NCBI GenBank assembly: GCA_949825065.1
Contig: OX463859.1
Span: forward strand, 30,335,847 to 30,399,846
Reading direction: 5' to 3'
Source: Odontocerum albicorne
Taxonomy: Eukaryota; Arthropoda; Insecta; Trichoptera; Odontoceridae
Length of the DNA stretch: 64,000 nt
The notes beneath the pieces were generated by a model. The model was not told where the DNA came from and did no database searches. It saw nothing but the letters and a program-made list of their open reading frames with translations. Below, in pieces: positions 37,312 through 51,800 of the stretch. A program made the translations under genes and the position numbers. Within the stretch, counting starts at the first letter, position 1, and each line of letters starts with the position of its first letter.

Positions 37312-40300
37312 TGAAATCAGACAAAAAAAATTCACTTAACTTGAAAGGTTCTTAGTCGGAAAAGACAAAACTGCTCATAAAGTATTTAACTCACAAAACA
37401 CTTGATTTTTGGTATTTGAGGGTTATTAACATCGCTTATCAATAATAAGTAAGAAATAATATGAAATCAGACAAAAAAAATTGACTCAACTTGAAAGGTT
37501 CTTAGTCTCAAAAGACGAAACTGCTCAAAAAATATTTATCTCACAAAACACTTGATTATTGGTATTACAGGGTTATTAACATCGCTTATCAAGAATAAGT
37601 TAGAAAAAATATGAAATCAGACAAAAAAAATTTACTTAACTTGAAAGGTTCTTAGTCTCAAAAGACGAAACTGCTCAAAAAATATTTAACTCACAAAACA
37701 CTTGATTTTTGGTATTTGAGGGTTATTAACATCGCTTTTCAATAATAAGTAAGAAATAATATGAAATCAGACAAAAAAAATTCACTTTACTTGAAAGGTT
37801 CTTAGTCGGAAAAGACGAAACTGCTCAAAAAATATTTAACTCACAAAACACTTGATTTTTGGTATTTGAGGGTTATTTACATCGCTTATCAATAATAAGT
37901 AAGAAATAATATGAAATCAAACAAAAAAAATTGACTAAACTTGAAAGGTTCTTAGTCTCAAAAGACGAAACTGCTTAAAAAATATTTAACTCACAAAACA
38001 CTTGATTTTTGGTATTTGAGGGTTATTAACATCGCTTATCAATAATAAGTTAGAAAAAATATGAAATCAGACAAAAAAAATTGACTCAACTTGAAAGGTT
38101 CTTAGTCTCAAAAGACGAAACTGCTCAAAAAATATTTAACTCACAAAACACTTGATTTTTGGTATTACAGGGTTATTAACATCGCTTATCAATAATAAGT
38201 AAGAAATAATATGAAATCAGACAAAAAAAATTGACTTAACTTGAAAGGTTCATAGTCTCAAAAGACAAAACTGCTCAAAAAATATTTAACTCACAAAACA
38301 CTTGATTTTTGGTATTTGAGGGTTATTAACATTGCTTATCAATAATAAGTTAGAAATAATATGAAATCAAACAAAAAAAATTGACTTAACTTGAAAGGTT
38401 CTAAGTCTCAAAAGACGAAACTGCTTAAAAAATATTTAACTCACAAAACACTTGATTTTTGGTATTTGAGGGTTATTAACATCGCTTATCAATAATAAGT
38501 TAGAAATAATATGAAATCAAACAAAAAAAATTGACTTAACTTGAAAGGTTCTAAGTCTCAAAAGACGAAACTGCTTAAAAAATATTTAACTCACAAAACA
38601 CTTGATTTTTGGTATTACAGGGTTATTAACATCGCTTATCAATAATAAGTAAGAAATAATATGAAATCAGAGAAAAAAAATTGACTTAACTTGAAAGGTT
38701 CATAGTCTCAAAAGACAAAACTGCTCAAAAAATATTTAACTCACAAAACACTTGATTTTTGGTATTTGAGGGTTATCAACATCGCTTTTCAATAATAAGT
38801 AAGAAATAATATGAAATCAGACAAAAAAAATTCACTTTACTTGAAAGGTTAGTTAAACTGCTCCAAAAATATTTATCTCACAAAACACTTGATTATTGGT
38901 ATTACAGGGTTATTAACATCGCTTATCAATAATAAGTTAGAAAAAATATGAAATCAGACAAAAAAAATTTACTTAACTTGAAAGGTTCTTAGTCTCAAAA
39001 GACGAAACTGCTCAAAAAATATTTAACTCACAAAACACTTGATTTTTGGTATTTGAGGGTAATTAACATCGCTTATCAATAATAAGTTAGAAAAAATATG
39101 AAATCAGCCAAAAAAATTCACTTAACTTGAAAGGTTCTTAGTCGGAAAAGACGAAACTGCTCAAAAAATATTTAACTCACAAAACACTTGATTTTTGGTA
39201 TTTGAGGGTTATTAACATCGCTTATCAATAATAAGTTTGAAATAATATGAAATCAAACAAAAAAAATTGACTTAACTTGAAAGGTTCTTAGTCTCAAAAG
39301 ACGAAACTGCTTAAAAATATTTAACTCACAAAACACTTGATTTTTGGTATTTGAGGGTCATTAACATCGCTTATCAATAATAAGTAAGAAATAATATTAA
39401 ATCAGACAAAAAAATTGACTCAACTTGAAAGGTTCTTAGTCTCAAAAGACGAAACTGCTTAAAAAATATTTAACTCACAAAACACTTGATTTTTGGTATT
39501 TGAGGGTCATAAACATCGCTTATCAATAATAAGTAAGAAATAATATGAAATCAGACAAAAAAAAATTGACTTAACTTGAAAGGTTCTTAGTCTCAAAAGA
39601 CGAAACTGCTCAAAAAATATTTATCTCACAAAACACTTGATTTTTGGTATGACAGGGTTATTTACATCGCTTATCAATAATAAGTAAGAAATAATATGAA
39701 ATTAAACAAAAAAAATTGACTAAACTTGAAAGGTTCTTAGTCTCAAAAGACGAAACTGCTTAAAAAATATTTAACTCACAAAACACTTGATTTTTGGTAT
39801 TTGAGGGTCATTAACATCGCTTATCAATAATCAATTAGTAATAATCTGAAATCAGACAAAAAAAAATTCACTTTACTTGAAAGGTTCTTAGTCGGAAAAG
39901 ACGAAACTGCTCAAAAAATATTTAACTCACAAAACACTTGATTTTTGGTATTTGAGGGTTATTAACATCGCTTATCAATAATCAATTAGTAATAATCTGA
40001 AATCAGACAAAAAAAAATTTACTAAACTTGAAAGGTTCTTAGTCTCAAAAGACGAAACTGCTTAAAAAATATTTAACTCACAAAACACTTGATTTTTGGT
40101 ATTTGAGGGGCATTAACATCGCTTATCAATAATAAGTAAGAAATAAAATGAAATCAGACAAAAAAAATTGACTTAACTTGAAAGGTTCTTAGTCGGAAAA
40201 GACAAAACTGCTCATAAAGTATTTAACTCACAAAACACTTGATTTTTGGTATTTGAGGGTTATTAACATCGCTTATCAATAATTAGTTAGAAATAATATG

Positions 40301-43300
40301 AAATCAGACAAAAAAAATTGACTCAACTTGAAAGGTTCTTAGTCTCAAAAGACGAAACTGCTCAAAAAATATTTAACTCACAAAACACTTGATTTTTGGT
40401 ATTTGAGGGTTATTAATATCGCTTATCAATAATAAGTAAGAAATAATATGAAATTAGACAAAAAAAATTGACTTAACTTGAAAGGTTCTTAGTCGGAAAA
40501 GACGAAACTGCTCAAAAAATATTTAACTCACAAAGCACTTGATTTTTGGTATTTGAGGGTTATTAACACCGCTTATCAATAATAAGTTAGAAATAATATG
40601 AAATCAGACAAAAAAAATTGACTCAACTTGAAAGGTTCTTAGTCTCAAAAGACGAAACTGCTCAAAAAATATTTAACTCACAAAACACTTGATTTTTGGT
40701 ATTTGAGGGTTATTAATATCGCTTATCAATAATCAATAAGTAATAATCTGAAATCAGACAAAAAAAAATTGACTAAACTTGAAAGCTTCTAAGTCTCAAA
40801 AGACGATACTGCTCAAAAATTATTCATCTCACAAAACACTTGATTTGTGGTATTTGAGGGTTATTAATATTGATTTTCAATAGTCAATAAGTAATAATAT
40901 GAAATCAGACAAAATAAAATTGACTCAACTTGAAAGGTTCATAGTCTCAGAAGACAAAACTGCTCAAAAAATATTTAACTCACAAAACACTCGATTTTTG
41001 GTATTTGAGGGTAATTAATATCGCTTATCAATAATCAATAAGTAATAATATGAAATCAGACAAAACAAATTGATTCAACTTAAAAGGTTCTAAGTCTCAA
41101 AAGACGAAACTGCTGAAAAAATATTTAACTCACAAAACACTTGATTTTTGGTATTTGAGGCCTATTAACATCGCTTATCAATAATAAGTAAGAAATTATA
41201 TGAAATCAAACAAAAAAAAATGACTTAACTTGAAAGGTTCTAAGTCTCAAAAGACTAAACTGCTTAAAAAATATTTAACTCACAAAACACTTGATTTTTG
41301 GTATTTGAGGGTCATTAACATCGCTTATCAATAATAAGTTAGTAATAATATGAAATCAGACAAAATAAAATTGACTTAACTTGAAAGGTTCATAGTTTCA
41401 AAAGACAAAACTGCTCAAAAAATATTTAACTCACAAAACACTTGATTTTTGGTATTTGAAGGTTATTAATATCGCTTATCAATAATCAATAAGTAATAAT
41501 ATGAAATCAGACAAAAAAAAATTGACTTAACTTGAAAGGTTCTTAGTCTCAAAAGACGAAACTGCTCAAAAAATATTTAACTCACAAAACACTTGATTTT
41601 TGGTATTTGAGGGTTATTAATATCGCTTATCAATAATAAGTAAGAAATAATATGAAATTAGACAAAAAAAATTGACTTAACTTGAAAGGTTCTTAGTCGG
41701 AAAAGACGAAACTGCTCAAAAAATATTTAACTCACAAAGCACTTGATTTTTGGTATTTGAGGGTTATTAACACCGCTTATCAATAATAAGTTAGAAATAA
41801 TATGAAATCAGACAAAAAAAATTGACTCAACTTGAAAGGTTCTTAGTCTCAAAAGACGAAACTGCTCAAAAAATATTTAACTCACAAAACACTTGATTTT
41901 TGGTATTTGAGGGTTATTAATATCGCTTATCAATAATCAATAAGTAATAATCTGAAATCAGACAAAAAAAAATTGACTAAACTTGAAAGCTTCTAAGTCT
42001 CAAAAGACGATACTGCTCAAAAATTATTCATCTCACAAAACACTTGATTTGTGGTATTTGAGGGTTATTAATATTGATTTTCAATAGTCAATAAGTAATA
42101 ATATGAAATCAGACAAAATAAAATTGACTCAACTTGAAAGGTTCATAGTCTCAGAAGACAAAACTGCTCAAAAAATATTTAACTCACAAAACACTCGATT
42201 TTTGGTATTTGAGGGTAATTAATATCGCTTATCAATAATCAATAAGTAATAATATGAAATCAGACAAAACAAATTGATTCAACTTAAAAGGTTCTAAGTC
42301 TCAAAAGACGAAACTGCTGAAAAAATATTTAACTCACAAAACACTTGATTTTTGGTATTTGAGGCCTATTAACATCGCTTATCAATAATAAGTAAGAAAT
42401 TATATGAAATCAAACAAAAAAAAATGACTTAACTTGAAAGGTTCTAAGTCTCAAAAGACTAAACTGCTTAAAAAATATTTAACTCACAAAACACTTGATT
42501 TTTGGTATTTGAGGGTCATTAACATCGCTTATCAATAATAAGTTAGTAATAATATGAAATCAGACAAAATAAAATTGACTTAACTTGAAAGGTTCATAGT
42601 TTCAAAAGACAAAACTGCTCAAAAAATATTTAACTCACAAAACACTTGATTTTTGGTATTTGAAGGTTATTAATATCGCTTATCAATAATCAATAAGTAA
42701 TAATATGAAATCAGACAAAAAAAAATTGACTCAACTTGAAAGGTTCTTAGTCTCAAAAGACGAAACTGCTCAAAAAATATTTAACTCACAAAACACTTGA
42801 TTTTTGGTATTTGAGGGTCATTAACATCGCTTATCAATAATAAGTAAGAAATAATATGAAATCAGACAAAAAAAATTGACTCAACTTGAAAGGTTCTAAG
42901 TCTCAAAAGACGAAACTGCTCAAAAAATATTTAACTCACAAAACACTTGATTTTTGGTATTTGAGGGTTATTAACATCGCTTATCAATAATAAGTTAGAA
43001 ATAATATGAAATCAGACAAAAAAAAATGACTCAACTTGAAAGGTTCTTAGTCTCAAAAGACGAAACTGCTCAAAAAATATTTAACTCACAAAACACTTGA
43101 TTTTTGGTATTTGAGGGTTATTTATATCGCTTATCAATAATAAGTAAGAAATAATATGATATCAGACAAAAAAAAATTGACTCAACTTGAAAGGTTCTTA
43201 GTCTCAAAAGACGAAACTGCTCAAAAAATATTTAACTCACAAAACACTTGATTTTTGGTATTTGAGGGTTATTAACATCGCTTATCAATAATAAGTTAGA

Positions 43301-45859
43301 AATAATATGAAATCAGACCAAAAAAATTGACTAAACTTGAAAGGTTCTTAGTCTCAAAAGACGAAACTGCTCAAAAAATATTTAACTCACAAAACACTTG
43401 ATTTTTGGTATTTGAGGGTTATTTATATCGCTTATCAATAATAAGTAAGAAATAATATGATATCAGACAAAAAAAAATTGACTCAACTTGAAAGGTTCTT
43501 AGTCTCAAAAGACGTAAATGTTCAAAAAATATTTAAATCACAAAACACTTGATTTTTGGTATTTGAAGGTTATTAATATCGCTTATCAATAATCAATAAG
43601 TAATAATATGAAATCAGACAAAAAAAAATTGACTCAACTTGAAAGGTTCTTAGTCTCAAAAGACGAAACTGCTCAAAAAATATTTAACTCACAAAACACT
43701 TGATTTTTGAAATTTGAGGGTTATTTATATCGCTTATCAATAATAAGTAAGAAATAATATGATATCAGACAAAAAAAATTGACTCAACTTGAAAGGTTCT
43801 TAGTCTCAAAAGACGAAAATGTTCAAAAAATATTTAACTCACAAAACACTTGATTTTTGGTATTTGAAGGTTATTAATATCGCTTATCAATAATCAATAA
43901 GTAATAATATGAAATCAGACAAAAAAAAATTGACTCAACTTGAAAGGTTCTTAGTCTCAAAAGACGAAACTGCTCAAAAAATATTTAACTCACAAAACAC
44001 TTGATTTTTGGTATTTGAGGGTCATTAACATCGCTTATCAATAATAAGTAAGAAATAATATGAAATCAGACAAAAAAAATTGACTCAACTTGAAAGGTTC
44101 TTAGTCTCAAAAGACGAAACTGCTCAAAAAATATTTATCTCACAAAACACTTGATTTTTGGTATGACAGGGTTATTTACATCGCTTATCAATAATAAGTA
44201 AGAAATAATATGATATCAGACAAAAAAATTGACTCAACTTGAAAGGTTCTTAGTCTCAAAAGACGAAACTGCTCAAAAAATATTTATCTCACAAAACACT
44301 TGATTTTTGGTATGACAGGGTTATTTACATCGCTTATCAATAATAAGTAAGAAATAATATGAAATTAAACAAAAAAAATTGACTAAACTTGAAAGGTTCT
44401 TAGTCTCAAAAGACGAAACTGCTTAAAAAATATTTAACTCACAAAACACTTGATTTTTGGTATTTGAGGGTAATTAACATCGCTTATCAATAATAAGTTA
44501 GAAAAAATATGAAATCAGCCAAAAAAATTCACTTAACTTGAAAGGTTCTTAGTCGGAAAAGACGAAACTGCTCAAAAAATATTTAACTCACAAAACACTT
44601 GATTTTTGGTATTTGAGGGTTATTAACATCGCTTATCAATAATAAGTTAGAAATAATATGAAATCAAACAAAAAAAATTGACTTACCTTGAAAGGTTCTT
44701 AGTCTCAAAAGACGAAACTGCTTAAAAATATTTAACTCACAAAACACTTGATTTTTGGTATTTGAGGGTCATTAACATCGCTTATCAATAATAAGTAAGA
44801 AATAATATTAAATCAGACAAAAAAATTGACTCAACTTGAAAGGTTCTTAGTCTCAAAAGACGAAACTGCTTAAAAAATATTTAACTCACAAAACACTTGA
44901 TTTTTGGTATTTGAGGGTCATAAACATCGCTTATCAATAATAAGTAAGAAATAATATGAAATCAGACAAAAAAAAATTGACTTAACTTGAAAGGTTCTTA
45001 GTCTCAAAAGACGAAACTGCTCAAAAAATATTTATCTCACAAAACACTTGATTTTTGGTATGACAGGGTTATTTACATCGCTTATCAATAATAAGTAAGA
45101 AATAATATGAAATTAAACAAAAAAAATTGACTAAACTTGAAAGGTTCTTAGTCTCAAAAGACGAAACTGCTTAAAAAATATTTAACTCACAAAACACTTG
45201 ATTTTTGGTATTTGAGGGTCATTAACATCGCTTATCAATAATCAATTAGTAATAATCTGAAATCAGACAAAAAAAAATTTACTAAACTTGAAAGGTTCTT
45301 AGTCTCAAAAGACGAAGCTGCTCAAAAAATATTTAACTCACAAAACACTAGATTTTTGGTATTTGAGGGTTATTAACATCGCTTATCAATAATCAATTAG
45401 TAATAATCTGAAATCAGACAAAAAAAAATTTACTAAACTTGAAAGGTTCTTAGTCTCAAAAGACGAAACTGCTTAAAAAATATTTAACTCACAAAACACT
45501 TGATTTTTGGTATTTGAGGGGCATTAACATCGCTTATCAATAATAAGTAAGAAATAAAATGAAATCAGACAAAAAAAATTGACTTAACTTGAAAGGTTCT
45601 TAGTCGGAAAAGACAAAACTGCTCATAAAGTATTTAACTCACAAAACACTTGATTTTTGGTATTTAAGGGTTATTAACATCGCTTATCAATAATAAGTTA
45701 GAAATAATATGAAATTAGACAAAAAAAATTGACTTAACTTGAAAGGTTCTTAGTCGGAAAAGACGAAACTGCTCAAAAAATATTTAACTCACAAAGCACT
45801 TGATTTTTGGTATTTGAGGGTTATTAACATCGCTTATCAATAATAAGTAAGAAATAATA
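37312..45859 (+). repeat. Large higher-order unit of about 8,548 bp, copy A
   Basis: This contains about 57 monomers: segment delta (37312-39856), a beta-related part, block beta (40957-44285), and a return to GAAGCTGC, GGGGCATT and ATTAGAC units. Its first part repeats at 45860 onward at offset 8,548 (8,547 after one A is lost near 48556). Shared private marks are CAAGAATAAG (37591 and 46139), AAGTTTGAAAT (39233 and 47781), AATCTGAAATC followed by TTCACTTTAC (39843 and 48391), and AATTAGTTAG (40281 and 48828). The left edge is set by AATAAAATG here against AATAATATG there. Confidence 0.86.
40957..44285 (+). repeat. Higher-order block beta, second copy
   Basis: This lies within the 8.5-kb unit and matches 2279-5607 at offset 38,678. 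It includes the 1,204-bp subrepeat (markers 41059 and 42263) and the GAAAATGTTC-type unit (here GTAAATGTTC near 43514). It ends by switching to a second TTATCTC/GACAGGG unit at 44286. Confidence 0.85.
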
Positions 45860-48800
45860 TGAAATCAGACAAAAAAAATTCACTTAACTTGAAAGGTTCT
45901 TAGTCGGAAAAGACAAAACTGCTCATAAAGTATTTAACTCACAAAACACTTGATTTTTGGTATTTGAGGGTTATTAACATCGCTTATCAATAATAAGTAA
46001 GAAATAATATGAAATCAGACAAAAAAAATTGACTCAACTTGAAAGGTTCTTAGTCTCAAAAGACGAAACTGCTCAAAAAATATTTATCTCACAAAACACT
46101 TGATTATTGGTATTACAGGGTTATTAACATCGCTTATCAAGAATAAGTTAGAAAAAATATGAAATCAGACAAAAAAAATTTACTTAACTTGAAAGGTTCT
46201 TAGTCTCAAAAGACGAAACTGCTCAAAAAATATTTAACTCACAAAACACTTGATTTTTGGTATTTGAGGGTTATTAACATCGCTTTTCAATAATAAGTAA
46301 GAAATAATATGAAATCAGACAAAAAAAATTCACTTTACTTGAAAGGTTCTTAGTCGGAAAAGACGAAACTGCTCAAAAAATATTTAACTCACAAAACACT
46401 TGATTTTTGGTATTTGAGGGTTATTAACATCGCTTATCAATAATAAGTAAGAAATAATATGAAATCAAACAAAAAAAATTGACTAAACTTGAAAGGTTCT
46501 TAGTCTCAAAAGACGAAACTGCTTAAAAAATATTTAACTCACAAAACACTTGATTTTTGGTATTTGAGGGTTATTAACATCGCTTATCAATAATAAGTTA
46601 GAAAAAATATGAAATCAGACAAAAAAAATTGACTCAACTTGAAAGGTTCTTAGTCTCAAAAGACGAAACTGCTCAAAAAATATTTAACTCACAAAACACT
46701 TGATTTTTGGTATTACAGGGTTATTAACATCGCTTATCAATAATAAGTAAGAAATAATATGAAATCAGACAAAAAAAATTGACTTAACTTGAAAGGTTCA
46801 TAGTCTCAAAAGACAAAACTGCTCAAAAAATATTTAACTCACAAAACACTTGATTTTTGGTATTTGAGGGTTATTAACATTGCTTATCAATAATAAGTTA
46901 GAAATAATATGAAATCAAACAAAAAAAATTGACTTAACTTGAAAGGTTCTAAGTCTCAAAAGACGAAACTGCTTAAAAAATATTTAACTCACAAAACACT
47001 TGATTTTTGGTATTTGAGGGTTATTAACATCGCTTATCAATAATAAGTTAGAAATAATATGAAATCAAACAAAAAAAATTGACTTAACTTGAAAGGTTCT
47101 AAGTCTCAAAAGACGAAACTGCTTAAAAAATATTTAACTCACAAAACACTTGATTTTTGGTATTACAGGGTTATTAACATCGCTTATCAATAATAAGTAA
47201 GAAATAATATGAAATCAGAGAAAAAAAATTGACTTAACTTGAAAGGTTCATAGTCTCAAAAGACAAAACTGCTCAAAAAATATTTAACTCACAAAACACT
47301 TGATTTTTGGTATTTGAGGGTTATCAACATCGCTTTTCAATAATAAGTAAGAAATAATATGAAATCAGACAAAAAAAATTCACTTTACTTGAAAGGTTAG
47401 TTAAACTGCTCCAAAAATATTTATCTCACAAAACACTTGATTATTGGTATTACAGGGTTATTAACATCGCTTATCAATAATAAGTTAGAAAAAATATGAA
47501 ATCAGACAAAAAAAATTTACTTAACTTGAAAGGTTCTTAGTCTCAAAAGACGAAACTGCTCAAAAAATATTTAACTCACAAAACACTTGATTTTTGGTAT
47601 TTGAGGGTAATTAACATCGCTTATCAATAATAAGTTAGAAAAAATATGAAATCAGCCAAAAAAATTCACTTAACTTGAAAGGTTCTTAGTCGGAAAAGAC
47701 GAAACTGCTCAAAAAATATTTAACTCACAAAACACTTGATTTTTGGTATTTGAGGGTTATTAACATCGCTTATCAATAATAAGTTTGAAATAATATGAAA
47801 TCAAACAAAAAAAATTGACTTAACTTGAAAGGTTCTTAGTCTCAAAAGACGAAACTGCTTAAAAATATTTAACTCACAAAACACTTGATTTTTGGTATTT
47901 GAGGGTCATTAACATCGCTTATCAATAATAAGTAAGAAATAATATTAAATCAGACAAAAAAATTGACTCAACTTGAAAGGTTCTTAGTCTCAAAAGACGA
48001 AACTGCTTAAAAAATATTTAACTCACAAAACACTTGATTTTTGGTATTTGAGGGTCATAAACATCGCTTATCAATAATAAGTAAGAAATAATATGAAATC
48101 AGACAAAAAAAAATTGACTTAACTTGAAAGGTTCTTAGTCTCAAAAGACGAAACTGCTCAAAAAATATTTATCTCACAAAACACTTGATTTTTGGTATGA
48201 CAGGGTTATTTACATCGCTTATCAATAATAAGTAAGAAATAATATGAAATTAAACAAAAAAAATTGACTAAACTTGAAAGGTTCTTAGTCTCAAAAGACG
48301 AAACTGCTTAAAAAATATTTAACTCACAAAACACTTGATTTTTGGTATTTGAGGGTCATTAACATCGCTTATCAATAATCAATTAGTAATAATCTGAAAT
48401 CAGACAAAAAAAAATTCACTTTACTTGAAAGGTTCTTAGTCGGAAAAGACGAAACTGCTCAAAAAATATTTAACTCACAAAACACTTGATTTTTGGTATT
48501 TGAGGGTTATTAACATCGCTTATCAATAATCAATTAGTAATAATCTGAAATCAGACAAAAAAAATTTACTAAACTTGAAAGGTTCTTAGTCTCAAAAGAC
48601 GAAACTGCTTAAAAAATATTTAACTCACAAAACACTTGATTTTTGGTATTTGAGGGGCATTAACATCGCTTATCAATAATAAGTAAGAAATAAAATGAAA
48701 TCAGACAAAAAAAATTGACTTAACTTGAAAGGTTCTTAGTCGGAAAAGACAAAACTGCTCATAAAGTATTTAACTCACAAAACACTTGATTTTTGGTATT

Positions 48801-51800
48801 TGAGGGTTATTAACATCGCTTATCAATAATTAGTTAGAAATAATATGAAATCAGACAAAAAAAATTGACTCAACTTGAAAGGTTCTTAGTCTCAAAAGAC
48901 GAAACTGCTCAAAAAATATTTAACTCACAAAACACTTGATTTTTGGTATTTGAGGGTTATTAATATCGCTTATCAATAATAAGTAAGAAATAATATGAAA
49001 TTAGACAAAAAAAATTGACTTAACTTGAAAGGTTCTAAGTCGGAAAAGACGAAACTGCTCAAAAAATATTTAACTCACAAAGCACTTGATTTTTGGTATT
49101 TGAGGGTTATTAACACCGCTTATCAATAATAAGTTAGAAATAATATGAAATCAGACAAAAAAAATTGACTCAACTTGAAAGGTTCTTAGTCTCAAAAGAC
49201 GAAACTGCTCAAAAAATATTTAACTCACAAAACACTTGATTTTTGGTATTTGAGGGTTATTAATATCGCTTATCAATAATCAATAAGTAATAATCTGAAA
49301 TCAGACAAAAAAAAATTGACTAAACTTGAAAGCTTCTAAGTCTCAAAAGACGATACTGCTCAAAAATTATTCATCTCACAAAACACTTGATTTGTGGTAT
49401 TTGAGGGTTATTAATATTGATTTTCAATAGTCAATAAGTAATAATATGAAATCAGACAAAATAAAATTGACTCAACTTGAAAGGTTCATAGTCTCAGAAG
49501 ACAAAACTGCTCAAAAAATATTTAACTCACAAAACACTCGATTTTTGGTATTTGAGGGTAATTAATATCGCTTATCAATAATCAATAAGTAATAATATGA
49601 AATCAGACAAAACAAATTGATTCAACTTAAAAGGTTCTAAGTCTCAAAAGACGAAACTGCTGAAAAAATATTTAACTCACAAAACACTTGATTTTTGGTA
49701 TTTGAGGCCTATTAACATCGCTTATCAATAATAAGTAAGAAATTATATGAAATCAAACAAAAAAAAATGACTTAACTTGAAAGGTTCTAAGTCTCAAAAG
49801 ACGAAACTGCTTAAAAAATATTTAACTCACAAAACACTTGATTTTTGGTATTACAGGGTTATTAACATCGCTTATCAATAATAAGTAAGAAATAATATGA
49901 AATCAGAGAAAAAAAATTGACTTAACTTGAAAGGTTCATAGTCTCAAAAGACAAAACTGCTCAAAAAATATTTAACTCACAAAACACTTGATTTTTGGTA
50001 TTTGAGGGTTATCAACATCGCTTTTCAATAATAAGTAAGAAATAATATGAAATCAGACAAAAAAAATTCACTTTACTTGAAAGGTTAGTTAAACTGCTCC
50101 AAAAATATTTATCTCACAAAACACTTGATTATTGGTATTACAGGGTTATTAACATCGCTTATCAATAATAAGTTAGAAAAAATATGAAATCAGACAAAAA
50201 AAATTTACTTAACTTGAAAGGTTCTTAGTCTCAAAAGACGAAACTGCTCAAAAAATATTTAACTCACAAAACACTTGATTTTTGGTATTTGAGGGTAATT
50301 AACATCGCTTATCAATAATAAGTTAGAAAAAATATGAAATCAGCCAAAAAAATTCACCTAACTTGAAAGGTTCTTAGTCGGAAAAGACGAAACTGCTCAA
50401 AAAATATTTAACTCACAAAACACTTGATTTTTGGTATTTGAGGGTTATTAACATCGCTTATCAATAATAAGTTAGAAATAATATGAAATCAAACAAAAAA
50501 AATTGACTTAACTTGAAAGGTTCTTAGTCTCAAAAGACGAAACTGCTTAAAAATATTTAACTCACAAAACACTTGATTTTTGGTATTTGAGGGTCATTAA
50601 CATCGCTTATCAATAATAAGTAAGAAATAATATTAAATCAGACAAAAAAATTGACTCAACTTGAAAGGTTCTTAGTCTCAAAAGACGAAACTGCTTAAAA
50701 AATATTTAACTCACAAAACACTTGATTTTCTCACAAAACACTCGATTTTTGGTATTTGAGGGTAATTAATATCGCTTATCAATAATCAATAAGTAATAAT
50801 ATGAAATCAGACAAAACAAATTGATTCAACTTAAAAGGTTCTAAGTCTCAAAAGACGAAACTGCTGAAAAAATATTTAACTCACAAAACACTTGATTTTT
50901 GGTATTTGAGGCCTATTAACATCGCTTATCAATAATAAGTAAGAAATTATATGAAATCAAACAAAAAAAAATGACTTAACTTGAAAGGTTCTAAGTCTCA
51001 AAAGACTAAACTGCTTAAAAAATATTTAACTCACAAAACACTTGATTTTTGGTATTTGAGGGTCATTAACATCGCTTATCAATAATAAGTTAGTAATAAT
51101 ATGAAATCAGACAAAATAAAATTGACTTAACTTGAAAGGTTCATAGTTTCAAAAGACAAAACTGCTCAAAAAATATTTAACTCACAAAACACTTGATTTT
51201 TGGTATTTGAAGGTTATTAATATCGCTTATCAATAATCAATAAGTAATAATATGAAATCAGACAAAAAAAAATTGACTCAACTTGAAAGGTTCTTAGTCT
51301 CAAAAGACGAAACTGCTCAAAAAATATTTAACTCACAAAACACTTGATTTTTGGTATTTGAGGGTCATTAACATCGCTTATCAATAATAAGTAAGAAATA
51401 ATATGAAATCAGACAAAAAAAATTGACTCAACTTGAAAGGTTCTAAGTCTCAAAAGACGAAACTGCTCAAAAAATATTTAACTCACAAAACACTTGATTT
51501 TTGGTATTTGAGGGTTATTAACATCGCTTATCAATAATAAGTTAGAAATAATATGAAATCAGACAAAAAAAAATGACTCAACTTGAAAGGTTCTTAGTCT
51601 CAAAAGACGAAACTGCTCAAAAAATATTTAACTCACAAAACACTTGATTTTTGGTATTTGAGGGTTATTTATATCGCTTATCAATAATAAGTAAGAAATA
51701 ATATGATATCAGACAAAAAAAAATTGACTCAACTTGAAAGGTTCTTAGTCTCAAAAGACGAAACTGCTCAAAAAATATTTAACTCACAAAACACTTGATT

